NCBI GenBank assembly: GCA_903839205.1
Contig: CAIMBM010000223.1
Span: 1-32,415 of the forward strand
Source of the DNA: an uncultured Holophagaceae bacterium
GTDB taxonomy: Bacteria > Acidobacteriota > Holophagae > Holophagales > Holophagaceae
Direction: 5' to 3'
Length of the DNA: 32,415 nt
Under the pieces are notes generated by a model. That model was given only the letters and a program-made list of their open reading frames with translations. It was not told the origin of the DNA and ran no database searches. How positions within the stretch are numbered: position 1 is the stretch's first letter; the number at the start of each line of letters is the position of its first letter. The position numbers and the translations under genes are program-made. Below are positions 19,794-28,541 of the stretch, one piece after another.

Positions 19794-21857
19794 GTGCAAT
19801 GGAAATGGGGACGAATCGCAGCCATCGCCGGGGGTTTCGTCCTCCTGGTGGGGCTGCGGGCCACCGAGAAGGCCGCAGGGAGCCCACCTGCCGCACCGGT
19901 CCAGACCAGGACCGCCAAAGCCGAGGCGCCCCCCAAGACCACTCAGGCCAAGGCGGGATCCGTGGCGGAAGAGGAACTCAGCCCCCGGACGCTGGAGGGC
20001 TACGTGGAACAGGAGAAGGCCTTCTACGACTTCCTGAAGAAGAACCACCCGCTGTTCACCGACTACGAGAAGAATGGCCGGATCGTCGGCAAGTACCAGA
20101 TCAGCGACCGCGAGGAGGAATTCGTCGAGTTCGGTGGCGGCAAGGACTACGCGGCCCAGAACAACCGGCAGACCGCCATCACTTACCGGCTGGGGATGGA
20201 ATCCATCCTGGACCTTCCCAACAAGTTCGTGGGCGCCAAGAAGTGCGGGGAATGCCATCCGATGCAGTACGAGAAGTGGTCCCGCTCGCGGCACGCCATG
20301 GTGGTGCGTTTCCCTGACGAGATGGTGGAAATCCCGAACAGGGACCTCACCAAGGGCCTGTACGGCAGCCAGGCCGCCGTGCTGCCCCCCGGCATCACGG
20401 CGGATTCCGTGTTCGCCATCATCGGCACGCCCCGCACCAAGTACGGCTTCCTGGACAAGTGGCTCGTCCGCGGCACCTACCACATCGAGGGCGGCAACCT
20501 CAACGACCGGACGGGCACCCTCGTGGCCGGCGGCAACCAGTTCAGCCGGAGCTGGGCTGAATCCCTCACGCCCGAGGTCGCCAAGAAGATCGCGGCCTAT
20601 GTCCCGGGCTTTCCCACGACGCTGGCTGATTTCGGCGACCAGGGGTCCGGCGTCTGGGGGACCAACTCCTACGGGGCCAAGAACCGGAAGAACATGCTCT
20701 TCCAGCCCGCCAGTTCCTACTGCGAGGTCTGCCACTCCTTCAAGTTCGACTTCAAGAGCCAGGCGGAGCTCATGGCGGCCCTCGGCAAGCCCGAGGAACT
20801 GCGCAAACACACCATCAACAAGGGCATCACCTGCGAGGAATGCCACGGCGCCGGGGCTCACCTGATGGGCGCACGGGGGGCGGGCATGCCCTCCAACTGC
20901 GAGCGCTGCCACCAGCGCTTTGCCTGGAATGCAGATGAGGCCAAGAAGGATCCCAAACACGGTTTCTCTGCCTACTTCAAGGGCGGCTGCCCCTCCTGCG
21001 GCACCGAGGGCTCCCAGTCCTACTACACCAGCCACAAGGAGCACGGGATGAGCTGCGGGACCTGCCACGATCCCCATGAGGTGACCGCCAACGATTGGAA
21101 GGACCCCTATACGGTCCCGGCCCTGAAGAAACAGTGCGAGGACTGCCACAAGACCCAGGGCGAGTTCTTCGCCAACAACGAGATCCACGGCGGCAACCGC
21201 TGCACCAGCTGCCATATGCCGGTCATGGGCAGCTGCGAGAACTTTGTTGCCATCCAGTATCCGGACTACGGCGGCTTCGACACCCAGCGGGCCTCCCACA
21301 TCTGGAAGATCCTCGTCGACCCCGAGGCCAAGACCCTCAATCCCCCCGAGGGCAAGGACCGGAACTACAAGGGCGGCGCCTGGCGCCTCACGAAGAAGGA
21401 CGGGAAACCCTACATCGACCTGATGTGGTCCTGCGGCCGCACCAGCTGGGGCGATCCGGATCTCGCGCAGACGGGTGGATGCCACAGCCCCGCGCAGTCC
21501 TCCCAGCCCAAGGAACTGCTCTTCACGAGCCAGCGCATGATCTACGACAGGGTCATGACCTGGGAGAACCCGGTGAAGGCGGGGCTCGCCGAGGTGGAAA
21601 CCTCCCTCAAAAAGCTGGGCCCTATGCTCGCCAAGAGCCGGCTCGGGAAGGCCCAGAAGGCCCAGGTCCAGCTGATGGTCAACCAGGCCCGGGACATCGT
21701 GAAAGCCGTCAAGAAGGATGGCTCCTGGGGCGTCCACGCACCCACGTTCACGAAAGGGAAGCTGGATGAGGCGAAGGTGCTCGTCCAGGGCGCCCAGGCT
21801 ACTCTGCACGGGAACGTCAGGGCCTCCCTGCAGGCCGGGGGGGCGGACAAGGGATGA
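19794..21857 (+). CDS. mccA: MccA-like octaheme cytochrome c (putative heme-copper sulfite reductase)
   Basis: GTG start with perfect AGGAGGTGA SD. N-terminal signal/anchor. Seven CX2CH motifs (codons from 20244, 20722, 20832, 20898, 21054, 21135, 21201) plus CX15CH SCGRTSWGDPDLAQTGGCHS at 21432..21485. Confidence 0.85.
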   Translation: MQWKWGRIAAIAGGFVLLVGLRATEKAAGSPPAAPVQTRTAKAEAPPKTTQAKAGSVAEEELSPRTLEGYVEQEKAFYDFLKKNHPLFTDYEKNGRIVGKYQISDREEEFVEFGGGKDYAAQNNRQTAITYRLGMESILDLPNKFVGAKKCGECHPMQYEKWSRSRHAMVVRFPDEMVEIPNRDLTKGLYGSQAAVLPPGITADSVFAIIGTPRTKYGFLDKWLVRGTYHIEGGNLNDRTGTLVAGGNQFSRSWAESLTPEVAKKIAAYVPGFPTTLADFGDQGSGVWGTNSYGAKNRKNMLFQPASSYCEVCHSFKFDFKSQAELMAALGKPEELRKHTINKGITCEECHGAGAHLMGARGAGMPSNCERCHQRFAWNADEAKKDPKHGFSAYFKGGCPSCGTEGSQSYYTSHKEHGMSCGTCHDPHEVTANDWKDPYTVPALKKQCEDCHKTQGEFFANNEIHGGNRCTSCHMPVMGSCENFVAIQYPDYGGFDTQRASHIWKILVDPEAKTLNPPEGKDRNYKGGAWRLTKKDGKPYIDLMWSCGRTSWGDPDLAQTGGCHSPAQSSQPKELLFTSQRMIYDRVMTWENPVKAGLAEVETSLKKLGPMLAKSRLGKAQKAQVQLMVNQARDIVKAVKKDGSWGVHAPTFTKGKLDEAKVLVQGAQATLHGNVRASLQAGGADKG

Positions 21858-21885
21858 ACCTCTGTACCTGATCCATCTCGACCCG

Positions 21886-21912
21886 AAGCCCCCAGGTATC
21901 GCCTGGGGGCTT
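21886..21912 (+). terminator. Rho-independent terminator downstream of the octaheme cytochrome gene
   Basis: AAGCCCCCAGG-TATCG-CCTGGGGGCTT then T, 11-bp perfect stem. Confidence 0.75.
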
Positions 21913-22036
21913 TGCCGTCAGAGGATCGGTCCCAACCTTCCTGCAAGATAAATTCCAGGTCGGGAATATCCGCCATCGCGCCGAGGAAGCCCTGGACCGG
22001 ATCCGCTCGCTGCGGCCCGCTTACCAGGCATGGGCT

Positions 22037-22546
22037 TCAGAGGTAGATCAGCTTATCCGTGGCGAATCCCAGCGCCTTGGCGCGGCCGATCAGCATCTCC
22101 AGGGTCTTCGGATCCAGCTTGGGTTCCCGCGCCAGGATCCAGAAATAGGAGCGGTCCGGTCCGCAGATCATCGAGTAGCGGTCCGGGTCCAAGGCGATGA
22201 CGTTGTAGGCGCCGTAGAAAGGTCCGAAGAAGGACACCTTCAGTCGTCCCTCGTTGCTTGAACCGATGAAGACCGCCCTGCCCTCGGCCTCCTTCCACTG
22301 GGCCTTGGAGGCATCCCAGCCCCGGTTCAACACCTTGACGCTGCCATCCCCGCGCAGGCTGTAGGTCGCCGTGACCCTGGTCAGCCCTCGTTCGAACCGA
22401 TGGTCCATCCGGGCCACTTCGTGCCATTCGCCAAGGTAGCGCTTCAGCTCGAACCCCTGGACGGGATGGACGCCTTCGGGAAGGCGGGTACACGCTGCCA
22501 TTAGCAGGAGGCAGCCCAGGGCCAACGCGTGCAGTGTCCGGTTCAT
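22037..22546 (-). CDS. blc: lipocalin family lipoprotein (Blc-like)
   Basis: MNRTLHALALGCLLLMAACTRLP lipobox; FELKRYLGEWHEVARMDHRFERGLTRVTATY; GPFYGAYNVIALD; YFWILAREPKLD. Confidence 0.92.
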   Translation of the reverse strand: MNRTLHALALGCLLLMAACTRLPEGVHPVQGFELKRYLGEWHEVARMDHRFERGLTRVTATYSLRGDGSVKVLNRGWDASKAQWKEAEGRAVFIGSSNEGRLKVSFFGPFYGAYNVIALDPDRYSMICGPDRSYFWILAREPKLDPKTLEMLIGRAKALGFATDKLIYL

Positions 22547-22778
22547 GTGCGCCACCTCGCGAAGCCCCTTGGATCAGACCTTCCGTTCCGGCCCATGGTA
22601 ACTGCCCCTCGGCATCCCGGGCCCGCCTCGAAGGCCCCCAGGGCGATCAGGATCACCCTACGGCTTGGCCGGATCAGGGAAGGGAGGAGAGGACTTACCA
22701 TCAAGTCGCCAAGAATAAACCTGCTTGCTCCCTACTTGGCGTCTCGGCGGTGTTCTGTTGCTCTGGGAGCAGAGGCGG

Positions 22779-23300
22779 TCAAACCTTCGGCGCCTCGAGC
22801 CCGAACTGGGCCCAGCCTTCCTTGGTGGGACCGTAGATACCGGGGATGTGCAGGCCCGCCTGGCGCATGAGGACGGTCATCTGACCACGATGGTGGGTCT
22901 GGTGGCTGACCAGGACGTAGAGGGCGAAGGCGCCGGTCCAGCTCTCGCCATAGAGGCTGAAGGCGCGGCCAAGCTCGGTGTTGCTCCAGCTGCCGATGTG
23001 ATCCAGCAGCGAGTCGCTCACGGCGCGGTAGGTGGCCGCGATCTCGGCCATAGTGGGCGGTGGTGGCGTAGCGATGAAACCGTCGGCGCCCAGGCCCACG
23101 GGCCCCTTTACCTTGAGGCCGAGGTTCTGGGGCAGTTCCAGGACCGTCTCCACCAGGTGCCAGGCCAGGCGCCGCAGGTCCCGATGCTGAGGATCCACGG
23201 CCTGGTGGGCCGCCGCGTCGGGAATGGCCCCGAAGACCGCCAGGGTCTTGTCCGTTTCCTGCTGCCAGATGGTCCTGAAGTCGTCCACACGACGGAACAT
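22779..23300 (-). CDS. DinB family protein
   Basis: Internal ATG of ORF 22779..23438; RRLAWHLVETVLELP ... LVSHQTHHRGQMTVLMRQAG conserved His pattern. Confidence 0.88.
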   Translation of the reverse strand: MFRRVDDFRTIWQQETDKTLAVFGAIPDAAAHQAVDPQHRDLRRLAWHLVETVLELPQNLGLKVKGPVGLGADGFIATPPPPTMAEIAATYRAVSDSLLDHIGSWSNTELGRAFSLYGESWTGAFALYVLVSHQTHHRGQMTVLMRQAGLHIPGIYGPTKEGWAQFGLEAPKV

Positions 23301-23506
23301 GCCTGCCTCCGAAGCAATCCCGGGCAGCATAGCGCAAGGTTCAGGTGCGAAGGAAAAGGCCTGGGCTCCTCCGCCTTCAAGGATGGGCTCTCTCCACCCT
23401 CGGCGGGGAACACCAGGCATTCCCGGACTGGAATTCATGGAGGTCCCTGTGACTGCCGAACCGGCAACCAGTCACCTGAGGCGCTCGTTCTCAGCCAAGA
23501 GTCTTG

Positions 23507-25702
23507 ATGCCTACCCTAACCGACCTGGAACCAGGAGCTGATCGCTGCGCCGCGGCGGTGCCTCCGTCGGGTCGTTTGCGCAGGATCGGGGCTGCCTGCC
23601 TAAGTTGGTTGAGGAACATCCCACTCCAGGATGAGGCCCTCCGTGAGAGCGCGGTCCTGGTCCAAGTCATCGGAAGCCTGGGTGCAGTGGGTCTGGCGCT
23701 TGGCACCTACTTCAGGCTTGGCAACTCAGGCATGCCTCTGCTGGGAGGGACCCTCTCACTCTACGCCTGTGCCGCTCTGCTCGCCGCGGGAGTCGTCGCC
23801 GTCCGATTCGGCCACTACCGTACCTCCCTGTGGGTCATCAGCGCGGCCCTCTTCCTGAACGTTGCCTTCCCCATGGTCACGGGAGGCATCACCTATGGGT
23901 TCGGCTACACCCGGGAGATGGCCATCCCGCTGGCCATCGCAGCCTTGCTACTCAACCGGCGCACCCTTTGGTCGATGTTTGGGCTCATCGTACTCATCTC
24001 GACCCTGGGGGCCGCCCGAGAACTGGGGCTCCTGGGACCCGCCGTGGTGCGCCCCGTGGGGATCCCACCCTTCGGCCCCTTCGGCAGCACGGTGGTCATC
24101 TTCTTCTTCATCACCATCGTCCTGGACCGGCTCTCAAGCAAGATGCATGAATCCCTCTCGGAATCCCTGGCCCGCCTGCAGGCCCTGAAGGAACGTGAAT
24201 CGAATCTTCGCATGATGATCGACATGTTCCCGGATGCGGCCATCACCATGCGGCTTGATACCCAGTGTTTTGTGGCGGTGAGTGCGGGCTTCACCACCTA
24301 CACAGGTCTTGACCAGAGCCAGGTGCTCGGGCGGACTCCCATGGATTTCAACCTGTGGGTGGACCTCGAGGAACGCAGCCGTTTCCTCCAGGCCATCCTC
24401 CGGGATGGGAGTGTGAAAAATCTTGAGGCCCGTTTCCACATCAGGAATGGGGCGGTTGCCACGGCCCTCGTGCAGGGGAGGGTCTTCACGATCGATGGCG
24501 TCCCCCACCTGCTCACGGTCCTGCGGGACATCACCGAATGGAAAGGGGCCCAGCAGGAGCGGGAACGCATGCAGGAGCAGCTTCAGCAGGCCCAGCGCCT
24601 GGACTCCCTCGGCAGCCTGGCCGGTGGTGTCGCCCATGATTTCAACAACATGCTCGGCGGCATCATGGGCTTCACCGAGATGCTGCAAGAGGAGGAGCAG
24701 GATCCCACACGGAGGCGGTATCTGCAGTCCATCCTCATGGCCACCACCCGTTCCTCGGAACTCACCCGGAAACTGCTCGCCTTTGGACGGAAGGGCAAGA
24801 ACCTGGTCGAGTCCACGGACCTAAGGGTCATCCTGAATGACTGCCTGGCCATCGTCGGCCCCACCATGGATCCGAATCTACAGGTGACAGTCGACATGGG
24901 AGACTGTCCTAGCATTGATGCAGACCCTGCGCAGATCCATCAGCTGGTCCTGAACCTCTGCATCAACGCGCTGGAGGCCATGTCCGGCCCAGGTGTCCTG
25001 GCCATTGCTTCCAGTAGGAGGTTCCTGGACGAGCCCGAGGCTTCTGGATTGATGCTTCCGATAGGCAACTACGTGGAACTCCGGGTTGCCGATACCGGGA
25101 TGGGGATGTCGGAGGAGGTCAAACATCGCATCTTCGAACCGTTTTTCACCACCAAGAGCCGGGACTCCAAGTCCGGGACGGGGTTGGGGCTCTCCACGGT
25201 CTATGGCATCGTCCAATCCCACGGGGGAAGCATCGAGGTGACTTCCAGAATCGGAGAGGGTACGCAGTTCAGGGTTCTTTTCCCCGAGGGCAAACTGTCC
25301 ATTCCGGTCGAGGATCGGCCTCCGGCCCGGCCAAGGGGCCAGGGATGGATCCTGGTTGTGGAGGACGAGGACCTGCCCAGGGAAGCCGCCATCACCACCC
25401 TCGAATCTCTGGGATATTCCGTCCTCAGTGCGAAAAACGGTGCCGAAGGGGTGGATTGTTTCCGCGAACACCACGGCACCCTATTTGCGGTGCTCCTGGA
25501 CCTCAAGATGCCGATCCTGGGCGGGAAGGCCGCCTTCCAGGAGATGCATCGCCTCGATCCAGAGGTGCCGGTCCTGGTTTGCACGGGATATGGCGAGAAC
25601 GAGGAGGTCCAGGAGCTCCGTTCCCTGGGCGCCGTCGGCATGCTGTCGAAACCCTACCGGGTCGCCGACCTGGCAGAGGCCCTGCGCAGATTGACCGGTT
25701 AG
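23507..25702 (+). CDS. membrane PAS hybrid histidine kinase with C-terminal receiver domain
   Basis: Several N-terminal TM helices; PAS; LGSLAGGVAHDFNNMLGGIMGF H-box; TGLGLSTVYGIVQSHGG ATPase; LLDLKMP receiver Asp. Confidence 0.93.
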   Translation: MPTLTDLEPGADRCAAAVPPSGRLRRIGAACLSWLRNIPLQDEALRESAVLVQVIGSLGAVGLALGTYFRLGNSGMPLLGGTLSLYACAALLAAGVVAVRFGHYRTSLWVISAALFLNVAFPMVTGGITYGFGYTREMAIPLAIAALLLNRRTLWSMFGLIVLISTLGAARELGLLGPAVVRPVGIPPFGPFGSTVVIFFFITIVLDRLSSKMHESLSESLARLQALKERESNLRMMIDMFPDAAITMRLDTQCFVAVSAGFTTYTGLDQSQVLGRTPMDFNLWVDLEERSRFLQAILRDGSVKNLEARFHIRNGAVATALVQGRVFTIDGVPHLLTVLRDITEWKGAQQERERMQEQLQQAQRLDSLGSLAGGVAHDFNNMLGGIMGFTEMLQEEEQDPTRRRYLQSILMATTRSSELTRKLLAFGRKGKNLVESTDLRVILNDCLAIVGPTMDPNLQVTVDMGDCPSIDADPAQIHQLVLNLCINALEAMSGPGVLAIASSRRFLDEPEASGLMLPIGNYVELRVADTGMGMSEEVKHRIFEPFFTTKSRDSKSGTGLGLSTVYGIVQSHGGSIEVTSRIGEGTQFRVLFPEGKLSIPVEDRPPARPRGQGWILVVEDEDLPREAAITTLESLGYSVLSAKNGAEGVDCFREHHGTLFAVLLDLKMPILGGKAAFQEMHRLDPEVPVLVCTGYGENEEVQELRSLGAVGMLSKPYRVADLAEALRRLTG

Positions 25703-25745
25703 GAATGGACCCCCTTGTCACGGGGTGAGCCACGTTGCTGAGGCG

Positions 25746-27269
25746 TCAGACCGGTGTGACGCCTCGCCGCTTTGCGGGCCACATATCCCGGCGACGGGCC
25801 CGGGCCAGTCGGTTGATGAGTTCCTGGCGCAGATCCCCGGGCTCCACGATGGCGTCCACGTGGAGTTCGGCCCCCAGCTTCTTCAGGTTGATGTCCGCGT
25901 TGTACTCGTCCCGCAGCTGCTGGACGTAGGCCATGCGCTCCTCCTCGGGCTTCTCGGCGATCTTGTTGGCGAAGACCGCGTTCACGGCGGCCTCGGCCCC
26001 CATGACCGCGATGCTGGCGGTAGGCAGCGCCAGGGTGGCGTCCGGATCGAAGCCGGGCCCGCTCATGGCGTAGAGACCCGCCCCGTAGGCCTTGCGCACC
26101 ACCACGCAGACCCGCGGCGTGCTGCAGCCGGCCATGGCGCTGATCATCTTCGCGCCGTGGCGGATGATGCCCTGCTTCTCCACGGCGCTGCCGATCATGA
26201 AGCCCGGCACGTCGCTCAGGAACACCAGGGGGAGACCGAAGGCGTCGCAGAGGGTGATGAAGCGCGTGGCCTTGTCGGAACTGTCCACGAAGAGCACCCC
26301 GCCCTTCACCCGGGGCTGGTTGGCCAGGATGCCCACGGGCCTCCCTTCCAGCCTGGCCAACCCTGTGATGATCTCCCCGGCGAAGAGCTTCTTCACCTCC
26401 AGGAAACTGCCTTCGTCCACCAGCCCCTCGATGAAATCCTTCATCTGGAAGGGGGCCATTATGTCGGTGGGAACCAGGGAACCCAGGGCCTTCGCCTTGG
26501 GCGAGACCGCCTTCGGCGGAACCGTGGGCAGGGCGTCCTCGCAGTGCTGGGGGAAGTAGGCCAGGTACTGTTGACAGAGGGCGATGGCCTCGGTCTCGGT
26601 CTTGCACAGGAAGTCGCCGCAGCCGCTCACGGAACAGTGCATGCGGGCGCCGCCCAGGTCCTCCAGCGAGATCTTCTCGCCGATGACCATCTCCGCCATG
26701 CGGGGCGAGCCCAGGAACATGCTGGCGTTCCCCTCGACCATGATGACCACGTCGCAGAAGGCCGGGATGTAGGCACCCCCCGCGGCGGAGGGCCCGAAGA
26801 GGAGGCAGACCTGGGGCACCAGGCCCGAGAGCGCCACCTCCATGTGGAAGATGGTCCCGGCATGGCGCCGGCCCGGAAACATGTCCAGCTGGTCCGTGAT
26901 CCTGGCCCCGGCGCTGTCCACCAGGTAGAGCATGGGGACCTTCATGCGCATGGCCGCTTCCTGGATGCGGATGATCTTCTCCACCGTGCGGGCGCCCCAG
27001 CTGCCGGCCTTGATGGTGCTGTCGTTGGCCATCAGGGCCACGGCGCGGCCCGCCACCGTGGCCGTGCCCGTGATGACGCCGTCCGCGGGGAGGTCCTTGG
27101 CCAGGGCATTGGCGAAGAGGCCGTCCTCGACGAAGCTGCCCTCGTCCACCAGCAGCCGGATGCGTTCCCGGGCGAAGAGCTTGCCCGCCTCCGCATTCTT
27201 CTCGTGGGCCTTGGAAGCGCCGCCCTTCTTGATCCGTTCAACTTCGGAATGGAACTGCTCCGACTGCAT
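25746..27269 (-). CDS. acyl-CoA carboxylase beta (carboxyltransferase) subunit
   Basis: LFARERIRLLVDEGSFVEDG; GPSAAGGAYIPAFCDVVIMV; DVPGFMIGSAVEKQGIIRHGAKMISAM; VRKAYGAGLYAMSG. Confidence 0.93.
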   Translation of the reverse strand: MQSEQFHSEVERIKKGGASKAHEKNAEAGKLFARERIRLLVDEGSFVEDGLFANALAKDLPADGVITGTATVAGRAVALMANDSTIKAGSWGARTVEKIIRIQEAAMRMKVPMLYLVDSAGARITDQLDMFPGRRHAGTIFHMEVALSGLVPQVCLLFGPSAAGGAYIPAFCDVVIMVEGNASMFLGSPRMAEMVIGEKISLEDLGGARMHCSVSGCGDFLCKTETEAIALCQQYLAYFPQHCEDALPTVPPKAVSPKAKALGSLVPTDIMAPFQMKDFIEGLVDEGSFLEVKKLFAGEIITGLARLEGRPVGILANQPRVKGGVLFVDSSDKATRFITLCDAFGLPLVFLSDVPGFMIGSAVEKQGIIRHGAKMISAMAGCSTPRVCVVVRKAYGAGLYAMSGPGFDPDATLALPTASIAVMGAEAAVNAVFANKIAEKPEEERMAYVQQLRDEYNADINLKKLGAELHVDAIVEPGDLRQELINRLARARRRDMWPAKRRGVTPV

Positions 27270-27313
27270 GGGAACCTCGGGAAGGATGCTCCAGCATATG
27301 CGATCCTGAAAGG

Positions 27314-28516
27314 ATGACGGATGCGGAGGGAACGAGGCGCAGCGGGTTCCTGACGGTGCCCTTCGCCATCCTCTGCGCCTTCTACTTCCTGGTTTTCGCG
27401 GCGGGCTACCAGCTCTTCCCGGTGGTGCCCCTGCACCTGCGGGACCTGGGCGCGAGCCTCGCGGAGAGCGGCCGTTTCCAGACGGCCTTCATGCTGGGCT
27501 CAGGCCTCGGGTCGCTGTTCACGGGGCCCCTCGGCGACCGCCTGGGGCAGCGCCGGGTGCTGCGCATGGCCTCCCTGGTCCTGGTGGCGATCCTCGTGGC
27601 CTATGCCTTCCTGAAGGTGCGCTGGGTGTTCTACCTGCTGGCGCCCCTCCACGGCGTCCTCTGGTCGGCCCTCCGGACCGCCTCCATCGCCAAAGTGGGA
27701 AGCATCCTGCCCCTGGAGCACCGGGCCCAGGGCCTATCGCTCTTCGGTCTCACGGGGCCCGGCGGCGTGGCCGTGGGTCCACTGGTGGGCCTCTGGCTCA
27801 TGCCGCACCTGGGTTTCGCCTGGATGCTGATCCTGCTGGCGGGCGTCTTCGCGGTCCTGCATGGCCTCATCGGCGCCCTGCCCAAGGAAGCCCCCCGCGA
27901 GGTCGAAGTCGCGGTCCTGTTCCACTGGCCCGACCGGGCCGTGTGGGGGACGGTGGCCGTGATGACGCTCGTGGGCCTGGGCTTCGGCCCCATTCCCCCC
28001 TACAGCGCCCAGGAGGCGAAGGCACTGGGGATGGCCTGGCCTGCGGCTTTCCTCACCTGTTTCGCCCTGGGCATGATGGCCATCCGTGGCCTGCTGGCCC
28101 TGACGGGCATGGGACGGCGCCCGGTGAACCTGCTTCCATTCATGCTCTTCCTGGCCTCGGCAGGCTACGCCCTGCTGGCCTTCCTGCCCGGCGGCATGAG
28201 CCGTCACCTGCTGGCGGGGCTCATCTACGGCGCGGGCTACGGCATGGCGCACACCCTGCTCATCATGAACATCTTCGCCACCACGGCCCCCGATCGGGTC
28301 GGCGCCGCGGTGGGGGCCCTGTTCTTCGCCTTCGATGCGGCCACGGCCTTCGGGGCCCTGGGTCTGGGCTGGGCCATGGAGCACTTCGGGTTCCGCCGGG
28401 GCTGGGCCATCGGGGCTGTCCTCATGGCCTTTTCGATCCCCGTGGCACGCCGCATCGCCCGGAAGAGCACGGCCATAACCACCGGACCGGTCCCCTCTGG
28501 CATCCTCGAAGGATGA
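27314..28516 (+). CDS. MFS transporter (paralog 1)
   Basis: About 12 hydrophobic segments; FTGPLGDRLGQRR loop 2-3 motif. Confidence 0.88.
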   Translation: MTDAEGTRRSGFLTVPFAILCAFYFLVFAAGYQLFPVVPLHLRDLGASLAESGRFQTAFMLGSGLGSLFTGPLGDRLGQRRVLRMASLVLVAILVAYAFLKVRWVFYLLAPLHGVLWSALRTASIAKVGSILPLEHRAQGLSLFGLTGPGGVAVGPLVGLWLMPHLGFAWMLILLAGVFAVLHGLIGALPKEAPREVEVAVLFHWPDRAVWGTVAVMTLVGLGFGPIPPYSAQEAKALGMAWPAAFLTCFALGMMAIRGLLALTGMGRRPVNLLPFMLFLASAGYALLAFLPGGMSRHLLAGLIYGAGYGMAHTLLIMNIFATTAPDRVGAAVGALFFAFDAATAFGALGLGWAMEHFGFRRGWAIGAVLMAFSIPVARRIARKSTAITTGPVPSGILEG

Positions 28517-28541
28517 TTACGCAGCAGGAACGAAGTACCGC

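Noticed and set aside
20988-21002. CPSCG counted as a further heme-binding site
   Set aside because: Lacks the proximal His (Gly instead), so it is not counted as a heme motif; kept only as candidate metal ligands.
19632-21809. 725-aa minus-strand ORF opposite the octaheme cytochrome
   Set aside because: Shadow ORF; the cytochrome reading frame has eight heme motifs and an SD.
25725-27317. 530-aa plus-strand ORF opposite the carboxylase beta gene
   Set aside because: Shadow ORF; low-complexity G/H/V composition.
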